From contig NZ_FNSF01000002.1 in the NCBI RefSeq assembly GCF_900105455.1, positions 303,501-367,500 of the forward strand: a DNA stretch of 64,000 nt. Reading direction: 5' to 3'. The notes under the pieces were generated by a model. That model saw only the letters and a list, made by a program, of their open reading frames with translations, searched no databases and was not told where the DNA came from. This document shows positions 30,225 to 39,345 of the stretch, in pieces. How positions within the stretch are numbered: position 1 is the first letter of the stretch; every line of letters begins with the position of its first letter. A program made the translations under genes and the position numbers. The DNA is from Tenacibaculum sp. MAR_2009_124. GTDB taxonomy: Bacteria > Bacteroidota > Bacteroidia > Flavobacteriales > Flavobacteriaceae.

Positions 30225-30536
30225 ATGGAAGACAACAATAAAGATCCACAATTAAATATAGAGTTAGATCAAGATGTTGCAGAAGGAACATATAGTAACT
30301 TAGCGATCATTAATCATTCAACAGCTGAGTTTATAGTAGATTTTATTAATATTATGCCTGGAGTACCAAAGGCCAAAGTAAAGTCTAGAATAATTTTAAC
30401 GCCTCAACATGCTAAAAGATTAGCAAAGGCTTTATCTGAAAATGTTCGAAAGTTTGAGAAAGCGCATGGAGAGATAAAAGATTATGAGCAACCTCCAATT
30501 CCTATGAATTTTGGTGGAACTACAGGGGAAGCATAA
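30225..30536 (+). CDS. DUF3467 protein
   Basis: 103-residue protein of the DUF3467 family. Characteristic pattern: EGTYSNLAIINHSTAEFIVDF, then PGVPKAKVKSRIILTPQHAKRLAKAL. The family almost always follows rpoC in this phylum, though its function is not known to me. It begins 13 bp after the rpoC terminator and has its own terminator. Confidence 0.9.
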   Translation: MEDNNKDPQLNIELDQDVAEGTYSNLAIINHSTAEFIVDFINIMPGVPKAKVKSRIILTPQHAKRLAKALSENVRKFEKAHGEIKDYEQPPIPMNFGGTTGEA

Positions 30537-30560
30537 TTTCTTCCTGATTGCTTAAAAAAT

Positions 30561-30588
30561 AAAAGGTCGGATATTTCCGACCTTTTTT
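30561..30588. terminator. Bidirectional terminator
   Basis: AAAAGGTCGGA/TCCGACCTTTTTT stem between convergent genes, with T runs on both strands. Confidence 0.9.
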
Positions 30589-30590
30589 CA

Positions 30591-31427
30591 TTAAATCTTA
30601 AATGTAATCACGGGTAAAGTACTGTGATTTGCGATGTCTTCAGAAATGCTGCCTTCAAAGAAATGAGCAACACCTTTTCTACCATGTGTAGCGAGTGCTA
30701 TAATATCTACTTCAGAAGTTTTAGCGAAGTAAAAAATACCTTCTTCAACTGAGTAATCAGTAATAATGGCTACATTATCTCGAATCTCAGAGGCTTCTTC
30801 TCCAACTTCCTCCATAAACTTTTTGATTCGATCTTTGATTTCTCCTGTACTTTTAAACTTCGAGGTAGGAGTGATCACATAAACTAATTTTAAACTACAG
30901 TTTATAGCATTAAACAGTTTTTTAGCTTCAAGATAAGGCTCTATATCATTGTTAGAAAAATCACATGCAAAAAGAGCATTTTTAATATCTTTTTTAATGG
31001 CTTCTTCTTTAATTATTATTACAGGAACTTTAGAGTGTCTAATAACTTTTTCGGTATTCGAACCAATGAATATTTCTTTCATACCACTGGTTCCTTTTGA
31101 TCCCATGATAATTAAATCGGCGTTTTCCTCTTTTGCTAAATCATCTAGTTCACTAAAAATTTTAAAATGCTTTATAATTGGTGTAACCTTAATGCCTGAT
31201 AGATAATCGGCTTTTAAAAAATCTTCAAACTTCTTTTCCGTTAATTTATATAGGAATAATGTTTGTTCTTGGAGATATGATTCAGACTGTGAGGCAATAG
31301 CATGTGATAGTTCTAGCATATGTACTGCTATTAATTCGGCATTGTTTTTTTTAGCTAAGAATGCTGCTGACTTTAGAGCGTTTTCCGAATAGGTAGAAAA
31401 ATCGATAGGAATTATTATTTTTCTCAT
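30591..31427 (-). CDS. Tandem universal stress protein (UspA family)
   Basis: Cytoplasmic stress protein with two Usp domains (about residues 1-145 and 146-278). The first has the ATP-binding pattern GSKGTSGMKEIFIGSNTEKV. The second has ATHGRKGVAHFFEGSISEDI. It is the last gene before the cbb3 operon on this strand but has its own promoter with a TGA-N6-TCA site, in the same geometry as the cco and fixI promoters, which implies induction at low oxygen. Usp genes next to respiratory operons are common in facultative bacteria. Confidence 0.93.
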   Translation of the reverse strand: MRKIIIPIDFSTYSENALKSAAFLAKKNNAELIAVHMLELSHAIASQSESYLQEQTLFLYKLTEKKFEDFLKADYLSGIKVTPIIKHFKIFSELDDLAKEENADLIIMGSKGTSGMKEIFIGSNTEKVIRHSKVPVIIIKEEAIKKDIKNALFACDFSNNDIEPYLEAKKLFNAINCSLKLVYVITPTSKFKSTGEIKDRIKKFMEEVGEEASEIRDNVAIITDYSVEEGIFYFAKTSEVDIIALATHGRKGVAHFFEGSISEDIANHSTLPVITFKI

Positions 31428-31452
31428 GATTTATAGTTTTGTTTGATATATA

Positions 31453-31460
31453 CTAAAGTA
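31453..31460 (-). promoter_or_regulatory. Probable -7 box of the usp gene
   Basis: The minus strand reads TACTTTAG, one mismatch from TAnnTTTG. It lies exactly where the spacing seen at the cco and fixI promoters predicts. Confidence 0.5.
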
Positions 31461-31483
31461 CCTCAATCTATAGTCAAAAAACA

Positions 31484-31495
31484 TGATTTTTGTCA
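31484..31495 (-). promoter_or_regulatory. Fnr-type palindrome of the usp promoter
   Basis: TGATTTTTGTCA (TGA-N6-TCA), centred at 31489.5 and 36.5 nt from the downstream edge of the -7 box. The core is identical to the site before ccoS. Confidence 0.65.
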
Positions 31496-31509
31496 GTCTC
31501 AATAATAAG

Positions 31510-32214
31510 TTAGTGACAACCTTTTATAGGTTCATAAATATTAGAAACATTTCCTGAAGGAGAAACATAAGGAATATCTAAACCTAATCCTCTAAGGATA
31601 AAAAGGACACCAATAAATACAACGATAAAAGGAATTACTTTTTGTATTTTTTGTCGGATAGAAATGTTTGCAAAGTTTCCAATATAAACCACTGTTGTCA
31701 TTAAAGGAATGGTTCCCAATCCAAACAATAACATATATAAACTACCTTCTAGAGCATTCGAGGTGGTTAGGGCAGCAAATACGGCCATATATACTAAACC
31801 ACATGGTAAAAAACCATTTAAAAAGCCGATAGTAAAAAAGGTATCATTACCTTTTTTTCGTAACTCATTCCCTAAGGCTGATTTCACCTTCATAATAAGT
31901 TTGTTAAGAGGGTTTGAAATGCGATTCAGTCGATTGAATATTTTAGGTAAAAAGACAATTAAAATCATGAGTGCACCAACGGCAATAGAAAGCTGTTGTT
32001 GAAAACCAAAGAAATAAAAACCTCTACCAAGAAACCCAAAGAGTAGCCCAATTAAGCCGTAGGTAAAAAGTCTTCCAAAATGATAACTCGTAATCTGAAA
32101 AAACTGTTTAACTGGGTTTTTTCTATTTACAGGTAGCATAAAGGCAATAGGGCCGCACATTCCAATACAATGGAAACTTCCGAGTAGCCCTAATATAAGT
32201 GCAGAGAGTAACAT
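31510..32214 (-). CDS. TauE/SafE-like membrane protein of the cbb3 cluster
   Basis: Polytopic inner-membrane protein (six hydrophobic helices, 234 residues) of the family often labelled sulfite exporter TauE/SafE or DsbD_2-like. The N-terminus has FHCIGMCGP (residues 15-23), whose Cys and Met residues suggest metal handling. In flavobacterial cbb3 clusters this gene is regularly last after ccoG and ccoH, so a role in copper supply or oxidase maturation is inferred rather than sulfite export. Its start overlaps the ccoH stop by one base (TAATG), indicating coupled translation. Confidence 0.85.
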   Translation of the reverse strand: MLLSALILGLLGSFHCIGMCGPIAFMLPVNRKNPVKQFFQITSYHFGRLFTYGLIGLLFGFLGRGFYFFGFQQQLSIAVGALMILIVFLPKIFNRLNRISNPLNKLIMKVKSALGNELRKKGNDTFFTIGFLNGFLPCGLVYMAVFAALTTSNALEGSLYMLLFGLGTIPLMTTVVYIGNFANISIRQKIQKVIPFIVVFIGVLFILRGLGLDIPYVSPSGNVSNIYEPIKGCH

Positions 32215-32660
32215 TAGTAGATTAATTCTTCTTTGTATAAAAAATCTTTACCTTCGTATGACCATTTAATGGTAATGTTCCATCGACCACCCAATAAACG
32301 TTTCTCAGGCACGAGCAAATATGTATTGGAAAGCGAAAGTGGCAATTCGAAATCCAATTGTTTATTAGATGGTCTGTATAGGAACACTTTTCCTTTGATT
32401 TTATGATATTCAAAATTTTTAGGAAAATGAACAGTCAACCCTTCTTTAGACTGTGTTATTTTAATATTTTTTTCTAATGATTTAGCATTTCTACTTGCTT
32501 CAATATTATCTTGATATTCTAATTCTTTCTGATAATATTTTTCAGTAACCAAATCGTGATTAAACTTTTTGTCCGTACTCATTGTAATAACGAAATACAA
32601 TATAAAAGCAATAAATCCTACGATTGCTACTACGATACCCGTGCCCCAGTTTAGTTTCAT
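32214..32660 (-). CDS. ccoH: CcoH/FixH, cbb3 oxidase assembly protein
   Basis: Single-pass membrane protein required for stable cbb3 oxidase in other bacteria. One N-terminal helix (about 7-27) is followed by a periplasmic domain of beta type with GRWNITIKWSYEGKDF near the end, the typical FixH C-terminus. 148 residues. It lies 33 bp after ccoG and overlaps the next gene by one base. Confidence 0.9.
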   Translation of the reverse strand: MKLNWGTGIVVAIVGFIAFILYFVITMSTDKKFNHDLVTEKYYQKELEYQDNIEASRNAKSLEKNIKITQSKEGLTVHFPKNFEYHKIKGKVFLYRPSNKQLDFELPLSLSNTYLLVPEKRLLGGRWNITIKWSYEGKDFLYKEELIY

Positions 32661-32693
32661 AATTTTAGTTTTAAACTTCTTTAATAATATATT

Positions 32694-34118
32694 TTAACGA
32701 TAACTTCTAGGTCCTAAAAAATTAGTATTAGTCGTTTCTATGAGTTTACCGCCACTATAAACTCCTATGGTTAATTTTTCTTTTTCTTTTTTCATTTGTG
32801 ATTGATGTAACTCAATGAAAAGAGTTCCTTCTGCTAATCCTTGGTTAGGAATCACAAAGTTTTGATGTGTTACTGTTTCTATTTTTCCTTTATGAGATAT
32901 CAGTTTATAACTAACATCATCAATTTTATGCGTTGTTTTATTAATTATTTTATATGTATAAATATTGCTAATAATACCATCGTCCTTGTGTTGATACAAT
33001 TGTCCGGGGAGCCTTAGAATTGTTGCTTCAACTTCATTTCTTAGGAAAAGCATTCCAATGAAAATACCAGATAGTATTACAAGTACAGCTGAATATCCTT
33101 TCATTCGAGCAGTAAACTTGAATGGTGCTTTTTTACTGATATTTTCTTCACTAGCATAACGAATTAAGCCAGTTGGCAGACCAACCTTTTCCATCATATG
33201 GTCACACTCGTCAATGCATGCAGTACAGTTTACACACTCTAATTGTGTGCCATTTCTAATATCAATTCCTGTTGGACATACATGAACACATTGCATGCAA
33301 TCAATACAATCACCTTTTTCAGAAGCGATTCTGTCTTCATTCTTCTTGAATTTAGCCCTCCCTTTAGTTTTTTCACCTCTCACATAGTCATAAGCTATGT
33401 TAATGGTTTTGTTGTCTAGTAATACACCTTGTAATCTACCATATGGGCAGGCTATAATGCACACTTGTTCTCGGAACCAAGTAAAAACAAAATAGAAAAT
33501 ACTCGTAAATATCAAGAGAGAAATTAAGGTGCTAACATGATCAAATGGATTCCCTGTAATATATGTGAGTAATTGATCACTTCCAATAAAATAAGCAAGG
33601 AACACGTTTGCAATAATGAATGAAATGATAAAAAAGATAAACCATTTTAAAACACGTTTTTTGATTTTATCAGCGTTCCAAGGCTGTTTATCGAGTCTTA
33701 TTTGTTTTCCTCTATCACCTTCAATCCAGTATTCAATTTTTCTGAATACCATTTCCATGAATATGGTTTGCGGACAAATCCATCCACAAAATATTCTACC
33801 AAATACAACTGTAAAAAGGATTACAAATACAACACCAATAATCATTGAAATAACCAACAAATGAAAATCTTGTGGCCAAAAAGGGAAACCGAAAATATTG
33901 AATCGCCTTTCTAAAACATTAAAAAGTAGAAACTGATTTCCATCGACTTTTATGAATGGTGAAGCAAACAGAATTGCTAATAAAACATAGCTAACAACTG
34001 TTCTGTATTTATAAAAACTACCGCTTGGTTTTTTAGGAAAAACCCAAGAACGTTTACCTTCACTGTTTACAGTGCCGATACTGTCTCTAAATTGTTCGTT
34101 CTCGGGTGTCTCCATCAT
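32694..34118 (-). CDS. ccoG: CcoG, cbb3 oxidase accessory iron-sulfur protein
   Basis: Membrane protein with two 4Fe-4S clusters; in proteobacteria it reduces Cu(II) for oxidase assembly. Seen: several membrane helices, FCGWICPQTIFMEMVFRK, and the ferredoxin-like CIDCMQCVHVCP plus CVNCTACIDECD. A C-terminal periplasmic Ig-like domain covers about 375-474. 474 residues is usual. Two ATGs stand in tandem at the start (MM); either may be used. It is 20 bp after ccoP. Confidence 0.96.
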   Translation of the reverse strand: MMETPENEQFRDSIGTVNSEGKRSWVFPKKPSGSFYKYRTVVSYVLLAILFASPFIKVDGNQFLLFNVLERRFNIFGFPFWPQDFHLLVISMIIGVVFVILFTVVFGRIFCGWICPQTIFMEMVFRKIEYWIEGDRGKQIRLDKQPWNADKIKKRVLKWFIFFIISFIIANVFLAYFIGSDQLLTYITGNPFDHVSTLISLLIFTSIFYFVFTWFREQVCIIACPYGRLQGVLLDNKTINIAYDYVRGEKTKGRAKFKKNEDRIASEKGDCIDCMQCVHVCPTGIDIRNGTQLECVNCTACIDECDHMMEKVGLPTGLIRYASEENISKKAPFKFTARMKGYSAVLVILSGIFIGMLFLRNEVEATILRLPGQLYQHKDDGIISNIYTYKIINKTTHKIDDVSYKLISHKGKIETVTHQNFVIPNQGLAEGTLFIELHQSQMKKEKEKLTIGVYSGGKLIETTNTNFLGPRSYR

Positions 34119-34138
34119 CTAAAATAGTTATCAATAAT

Positions 34139-35104
34139 TTACTTGGTTTCGGTTGTAGAAGCTTCTTCAGTGATTGTATTATCACTGTTTTCAGTTGTTT
34201 CTTCAACCTTTTCTTTTTTATTTTCCTTTTGACCTGAACTTTCTTCTTCGTATACATCTCCCTGAGGTTCTTTTGCCTTCGCAGGAGTTGTACCTTGTAA
34301 AGACATAACGTAACTAGCTACTTTATGAACATCAGCTGGTTTCAAAGTTTTTTCCCAGGCAACCATCCCTTTTCCGTCTCTACCACCTTTGGCAATAGTT
34401 TTGAACACATTTTTGATTCCTCCACCTAGTATCCAGTATTGGTCAGTTAGGTTAGGACCAATACCTCCACCACCATCTTTTTGGTGACAAGCAGCACAGT
34501 TTAAGTTAAAAACTGCTTTACCTCTGTTTAAAGAAGATTCATCAGTCAAAGAAGTAATGGTTTCCATATCTATTACAGCGTCTTTTGAAGTAGTTCTATA
34601 GGCCTCCAATTCTCTTTTGGCAATAGCAACCTCTTTTTGATATTCAACAGTTTGATTGTCGCCATTGAAAACGTGATATCTCACTAAATAAACGGCTCCA
34701 AAAACGATAGTTGCATAGAACATATACACCCACCATGGCGGTAATGAGTTATCTAGCTCTTGAATCCCATCGTAGTTATGATTAATAATAATCTCTTCTT
34801 CATCTTCAACAGCTTTTGCTTTGGTCCATTTCTTTAATAAATCTTTTACCCAAGCCCAATTGTCGATTTCTTCAGGATGTATACCGTCTTTTTCTAATTG
34901 AAGATCTTGTGCCTTTTTTAAGGCAACTATATTCACAAGTTCTTTTAAAAGAAGTACCGATAATAAAGCCACAATAGCTATCCAAACTAATGGGTTTTCA
35001 TATAGGCTAAATGGATTTTCATATGCTGTTATAGCTTTTATAATAGCAAAAGAGGTAACTATAACAAAAGTGATATATGCTAATGATTGAAAATATTTTT
35101 TCAT
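34139..35104 (-). CDS. ccoP: cbb3 oxidase subunit III, CcoP
   Basis: Membrane-anchored cytochrome c that passes electrons to CcoO. Two N-terminal helices (about 8-25 and 39-60), a further helix (125-142) and a single haem c motif, CAACH at residues 203-207, with a later Met in GMVAWEKTL as likely axial ligand. Proteobacterial CcoP carries two haems; one haem is usual in Bacteroidota. The last 60 residues are a low-complexity Glu/Lys/Thr tail. It lies 14 bp downstream of ccoQ. Confidence 0.95.
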   Translation of the reverse strand: MKKYFQSLAYITFVIVTSFAIIKAITAYENPFSLYENPLVWIAIVALLSVLLLKELVNIVALKKAQDLQLEKDGIHPEEIDNWAWVKDLLKKWTKAKAVEDEEEIIINHNYDGIQELDNSLPPWWVYMFYATIVFGAVYLVRYHVFNGDNQTVEYQKEVAIAKRELEAYRTTSKDAVIDMETITSLTDESSLNRGKAVFNLNCAACHQKDGGGGIGPNLTDQYWILGGGIKNVFKTIAKGGRDGKGMVAWEKTLKPADVHKVASYVMSLQGTTPAKAKEPQGDVYEEESSGQKENKKEKVEETTENSDNTITEEASTTETK

Positions 35105-35118
35105 CAGAATGTTTTTTA

Positions 35119-35286
35119 CTAGTTATCTAATGGCAAGTGACTTACCTTACTTATATATTCTTTCTTGGCAGTAAAAACCCACCAAAACAACACTACAAAG
35201 AATGTGAAGAAAATAGCTAACGAGATAATTGGATAAATTTCAATACCCGTAATGGTCTCTAAATGATTTTTTACAAACTTCAACAT
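35119..35286 (-). CDS. ccoQ: CcoQ-like small subunit
   Basis: A 55-codon gene read from the minus strand, starting MLKFVKNHLETITG. It has one membrane helix containing IISLAIFFTFFVVLFWWVF and ends SHLPLDN. The position between ccoNO and ccoP, the single helix and the hydrophilic tail fit the CcoQ/FixQ component that stabilises the oxidase. It lies 5 bp after the ccoNO stop. Confidence 0.85.
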   Translation of the reverse strand: MLKFVKNHLETITGIEIYPIISLAIFFTFFVVLFWWVFTAKKEYISKVSHLPLDN

Positions 35287-35291
35287 AGTTT

Positions 35292-37493
35292 CTAGTTTTT
35301 AGCACTTAATTGATTTTTAACGTCTTTTATCTTAATATCTGTACCTAATCTTTGTAAGTAGGCAATCAGAGCAACAATTTCTCTATCTTTCATTTCAATG
35401 AATTCAAGTCCGTTATCTTGAGCATATTTTTTATCAGATTGATAGGTTTTTGCAAAGTCAGGATCCCCGTGAAGATTTTCTTCTATTTGTTTCCCTTGTG
35501 CATCCATTGCTTCTTGCGCTTTAGCAATATCTTCCTCTGTGTATGGAACTCCTAAAGAAACCATGGCTTTCATTTTACTCTCCGTGTCCGACTTGTCTAG
35601 TCCGTTTTTCAATAACCACTGATATCTAGGCATAATTGAACCTGGGGAAGTACTTTGCGGATCGTACATATGATTTAAATGCCAGCTATCGGAATATTTT
35701 CCACCAATTCTTAATAAATCCGGACCAGTACGTTTACTACCCCATAAAAATGGATGATCATAAACATATTCACCAGCTTTTGAATATTCTCCATATCGCT
35801 CAACTTCACTTCTAAAAGGACGTATCATTTGAGAGTGACATCCAACACATCCTTCACGTATATATAGATCTCTTCCCTCTAATTCTAAAGCAGTATATGG
35901 TTTAACACTTGTTATCGTAGGAATATTAGATTCAACTAATAATGTTGGTATAATTTGAACGACACCTCCAATTAAAATAGCAATGGTTGCATAAATGGTT
36001 AATTTAATTGGCCTTCTTTCTAACCAAGTGTGCCATCCTTCGCTTGAAGTTCTGTGTTTTGAAACTTTCGTTAAAGGTGCAGCTTCTGCTAATTCATCAG
36101 TAACATTTCTTCCATGCTTTACAGTTTTAATCACATTATATAGCATAACGATAGCTCCTACTATGAATAAACTACCACCAACAGCACGCATCCAATACAT
36201 TGGAATAATCTCATTTACTGTTTCTAAAAAGTTACCATAGGCAAGAGTTCCATCAGGATTAAATTGTTTCCACATAGAAGCTTGAACGAATCCTGCGACA
36301 TACATAGGAAGTGTGTAAATAATAATTCCTAAAGTACCAATCCAAAAATGGAAGTTTGCTAAGGCATTAGAATAAAGTTTAGTTTTAAATAAACGAGGTA
36401 TTAACCAATATAACATACCGAAGGTCATAAAACCATTCCAAGCTAATGCACCCACGTGAACGTGTGCAATAACCCAATCACTAAAGTGAGCAATAGCATT
36501 TACATTTTTCAATGATAACATTGGTCCTTCGAAAGTAGCCATACCATAACCTGTAATTGCAACAACCATAAATTTTAATACAGGACTTGTTCTAACTTTA
36601 TCCCAAGCACCACGAAGAGTCAATAAACCATTAATCATACCCCCCCAAGATGGAGCAATTAGCATTACGGAGAAAGCAACCCCTAAATTTTGAGCCCAAT
36701 CAGGTAAGGCTGAATATAGTAAATGGTGAGGACCTGCCCATATATAAATGAAAATCAAAGACCAGAAGTGCACGATAGATAAACGATATGAGTATACAGG
36801 TCTGTTTGCAGCTTTAGGAACAAAATAATACATTAATCCTAAAAACGGAGTAGTAAGAAAGAATGCTACGGCATTATGCCCATACCACCATTGAACTAAT
36901 GCATCCTGAACTCCTGCATATACAGAGTAACTTTTAAGGAAACTTACAGGAAGTTCTAAACTATTAAATATGTGTAGTACAGCAACGGTAACAAATGTTC
37001 CAAGATAAAACCATACGGCAACATATAAATGTCGTTGTCGTCTTTTAAATATGGTCCATATCATATTAACTCCAAAGGCAACCCAAACTAAAGCGATAGC
37101 AATGTCAATAGGCCACTCCAATTCAGCATATTCTTTAGAAGTTGTATACCCCATGGGTAGAGTAATAGCCGCTGCGACAATAATTAATTGCCAGCCCCAA
37201 AAATTAAAATTACTTAAAAAATCACTGGCCATTCTAGCTTTCAAAAGCCTTTGTAAGGAATAATAAACCCCAGCAAAAATTGCATTACCTACAAAGGCAA
37301 ATATTACTGCGTTGGTATGTAGTGGACGGATACGACCAAAACTTAACCAAGAAATTCCATCAGTAATATTTGGGAATAAAAACATAAAAGCCAACAGCAA
37401 ACCTACCGAGAAACCTACAATCCCCCAGAGTAAGGTTGCGTAGATGAATTTTTTTACGACTTTGTTATCGTAATAAAATTGTTGCATTTCCAT
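35292..37493 (-). CDS. ccoN: Fused cbb3 oxidase subunits I and II (CcoNO)
   Basis: High-affinity haem-copper terminal oxidase that reduces O2 at low oxygen. Residues ~1-480 are CcoN with about 12 helices and haem/Cu ligands in [15 protein letters not shown] and IAHVHVG. After a linker and one helix, ~500-733 are CcoO, a membrane cytochrome c with CVGCHSQ. The I+II fusion in one chain is characteristic of Bacteroidota. The start is MEMQQFYY; an ATG two codons later is also possible. It lies 26 bp after ccoS. Confidence 0.97.
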   Translation of the reverse strand: MEMQQFYYDNKVVKKFIYATLLWGIVGFSVGLLLAFMFLFPNITDGISWLSFGRIRPLHTNAVIFAFVGNAIFAGVYYSLQRLLKARMASDFLSNFNFWGWQLIIVAAAITLPMGYTTSKEYAELEWPIDIAIALVWVAFGVNMIWTIFKRRQRHLYVAVWFYLGTFVTVAVLHIFNSLELPVSFLKSYSVYAGVQDALVQWWYGHNAVAFFLTTPFLGLMYYFVPKAANRPVYSYRLSIVHFWSLIFIYIWAGPHHLLYSALPDWAQNLGVAFSVMLIAPSWGGMINGLLTLRGAWDKVRTSPVLKFMVVAITGYGMATFEGPMLSLKNVNAIAHFSDWVIAHVHVGALAWNGFMTFGMLYWLIPRLFKTKLYSNALANFHFWIGTLGIIIYTLPMYVAGFVQASMWKQFNPDGTLAYGNFLETVNEIIPMYWMRAVGGSLFIVGAIVMLYNVIKTVKHGRNVTDELAEAAPLTKVSKHRTSSEGWHTWLERRPIKLTIYATIAILIGGVVQIIPTLLVESNIPTITSVKPYTALELEGRDLYIREGCVGCHSQMIRPFRSEVERYGEYSKAGEYVYDHPFLWGSKRTGPDLLRIGGKYSDSWHLNHMYDPQSTSPGSIMPRYQWLLKNGLDKSDTESKMKAMVSLGVPYTEEDIAKAQEAMDAQGKQIEENLHGDPDFAKTYQSDKKYAQDNGLEFIEMKDREIVALIAYLQRLGTDIKIKDVKNQLSAKN

Positions 37494-37519
37494 AATCTAT
37501 CTGAATTTAATATCTATTG

Positions 37520-37690
37520 TTAGTTGTTAATATTTGTGTCTTCTTTAACTAATTCATCATCAAATAAGATGCGTACTGAAGGAGTATACGAATCGTCGTA
37601 CTGTCCTTTTTTTACGGAAACAATAAATGCAATAAAAAAAATGATTGCCACTATAATGCTAAGTGAAAGTAATAGGTAAATAACGCTCAT
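37520..37690 (-). CDS. ccoS: CcoS/FixS, cbb3 oxidase maturation protein
   Basis: A 56-residue protein on the minus strand starting MSVIYLLLSLSIIVAIIFF, then KKGQYDDSYTPSVRILFDDE. One membrane helix followed by the acidic motif that ends the FixS family (here IRILFDDE-like, with Val for the first Ile). CcoS is needed for cofactor insertion into cbb3 oxidase. It is the first gene of the operon and its ATG lies 17-18 nt from the predicted transcription start. Confidence 0.9.
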   Translation of the reverse strand: MSVIYLLLSLSIIVAIIFFIAFIVSVKKGQYDDSYTPSVRILFDDELVKEDTNINN

Positions 37691-37712
37691 ATCTTGCCTG
37701 ATAATTGTACGC

Positions 37713-37720
37713 CAAAAGTA
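37713..37720 (-). promoter_or_regulatory. -7 box of the cco operon
   Basis: The minus strand reads TACTTTTG, a full match to TAnnTTTG. The predicted start is about 37707. Confidence 0.7.
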
Positions 37721-37743
37721 GTTTTGAAAAGAGATTTAAAATA

Positions 37744-37755
37744 TGATTTTTGTCA
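37744..37755 (-). promoter_or_regulatory. Fnr-type palindrome of the cco operon
   Basis: TGATTTTTGTCA, extended to ATGATTTTTGTCAT, centred at 37749.5 and 36.5 nt from the edge of the -7 box. This is about -42.5, the class II activator position. Confidence 0.7.
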
Positions 37756-37756
37756 T

Positions 37757-38426
37757 GTTTGGAAAATTTCCTCTTACTTTTTAGGAATAAATTAGAAGCC
37801 GTTTGTCGAAACGTATCGATGTTTTATCATATAAATACAGCTAGAGAACTAAAAAGGTAATAACGTGCTTAAATATCTCTTAATTTAGTGGCAAGCTTAG
37901 AGATAGAGTGTGAAAATATAAAGTGTTGTCCTCCCCATAAAAAAGAGTTCCTATATAGGAGCTCTTTTTTGTTAATCATTTATCATGTTTTTATTTGTTT
38001 AGATGAACGAAAAATAAAAAGAGAAGAAATATTCGAAAACATTTCTTCTCTAAACTACCTATTAAAACGAACTTTTAAACTAAAAAGTTTTAAAAGCACC
38101 TATAATTTACGAATAAAATACCTAAAAAACGAAAGTTTTAATTTATTGATTTGATTATATAGTTCAGTGAAAAACACCATTATTATGCTGGTAATCTGGA
38201 AGATGGAGAGCGATAGTTTTTCGAAAAAAGGAAATGTGAAAATCTAAGATTAAAATGAATTAATAATAGATTTGAGGCTAATAAACATAGAGGCTAATAA
38301 GAGAACATTAACATGAAGTATATGATAACCTATAAAAGGAAGTTTATTTTTACCATTCGTTACTTGTTTTATTGCGTTTAAAATTATAAAACGAGAAAAT
38401 TAACCTTTGTAAATTTCACGAGAATA
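37757..38426. other. Gene-free stretch between ccoS and the DUF1080 gene
   Basis: 670 bp between divergent genes. The only clear element is a terminator at 37939. An 88-codon frame at 37888-38154 runs through that terminator, has a skewed composition and no recognisable motif; I do not call it a gene. Confidence 0.6.
37939..37970 (+). terminator. Orphan terminator hairpin
   Basis: AAAAAAGAG-T-TCCTA / TAGGA-G-CTCTTTTTT. The T/G position pairs (U-G) only in a + strand RNA, so a + strand transcript probably ends here. No gene upstream explains it. Confidence 0.65.
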
Positions 38427-39260
38427 ATGAAAAGAACAGCTCTACTATTACCTTTAATACTATTCTTAGTTAATAAGACAGAAATAGAACTAGTAAATAA
38501 AAAAGGGAAAAATGAAGATAAAATCACACAAAAAAATACCATTGAAAAAATTAAGTTGTTTAATGGCTCGGATTTAAAGGGGTGGTATACTTTTATTAAA
38601 AAGAGAGGACGAGATAAGGATCCTAAAAATGTTTTTACCGTTAATGATGGTATGATAAAAATATCTGGTGAAGAATGGGGAGCACTTATAACAGATAAAA
38701 AGTATCAAAATTATACACTTTTGATTGAGTATAAATGGGGTAACAAAACCTATGAGCCAAGATTAAATAAAGCAAGAGATTGTGGTGTGCTGTTTCATTC
38801 AAAAGGGATGGATGGGGCTTTTCAAGAAGCGTGGATGTGTTCAATAGAGTGCCAGATTATGGAAGGTGGTACAGGTGATTTTGTGGTGGTAGGTGATGGA
38901 AGTGAGGAATTTCAAATAACTAGTAAAGTTAATCCTAAAAAACGTGGTTGGGGGTACGACTTTGATCCAAATGGAATATCAAAAACTATAACAGAGGGAC
39001 GTTTTAATTGGTTACGGAGAGATCCGAATTGGGTTGATATACTTGGAGTACGTGGTAAGTACGACGTTGAAAAAGAACATGGAGAATGGAATAGACTTGA
39101 ATGTAGAGTTATAAAAGATGAAATATCAATAATATTAAATGAGGTTTTAATAAATAAAGTGACAAACGTTAAACCGAGTAAAGGGAAAATTCAGATTCAG
39201 TCGGAAAGTGCAGAGATTTTTTTTCGACGTATAGAGTTAACTCCAATTATAGGAAAATAG
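38427..39260 (+). CDS. DUF1080 (3-keto-disaccharide hydrolase-like) secreted protein
   Basis: Predicted exported protein with a LamG/concanavalin-like DUF1080 domain. The family includes 3-keto-glycoside hydrolases and is abundant in Bacteroidota that use glycans. After a short N-terminal hydrophobic segment (MKRTALLLPLILFLV) the domain runs from about 45 to 272: LFNGSDLKGWYTF, CGVLFHSKG, SIECQIMEGGTGDF, EWNRLECRV and IQIQSESAEIFFRRIEL. 277 residues. The signal lacks an obvious cleavage or lipobox site. It is followed after 85 bp by a GH clan A enzyme, so the two may act on one glycoside. Confidence 0.88.
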   Translation: MKRTALLLPLILFLVNKTEIELVNKKGKNEDKITQKNTIEKIKLFNGSDLKGWYTFIKKRGRDKDPKNVFTVNDGMIKISGEEWGALITDKKYQNYTLLIEYKWGNKTYEPRLNKARDCGVLFHSKGMDGAFQEAWMCSIECQIMEGGTGDFVVVGDGSEEFQITSKVNPKKRGWGYDFDPNGISKTITEGRFNWLRRDPNWVDILGVRGKYDVEKEHGEWNRLECRVIKDEISIILNEVLINKVTNVKPSKGKIQIQSESAEIFFRRIELTPIIGK

Positions 39261-39345
39261 GGTTTATTTTTTAATTCATTATATTAAGAATATAAATTAT
39301 GTAGTTAAATTGTTTTCTAAATTAACAGCAATAATGAATTAAAAT

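Noticed and set aside
37888..38154. 88-codon + strand frame between ccoS and the DUF1080 gene
   Set aside because: It runs through a clear terminator hairpin, has no family motif and a Lys/Leu/Asn-rich composition typical of chance frames in A+T-rich DNA.
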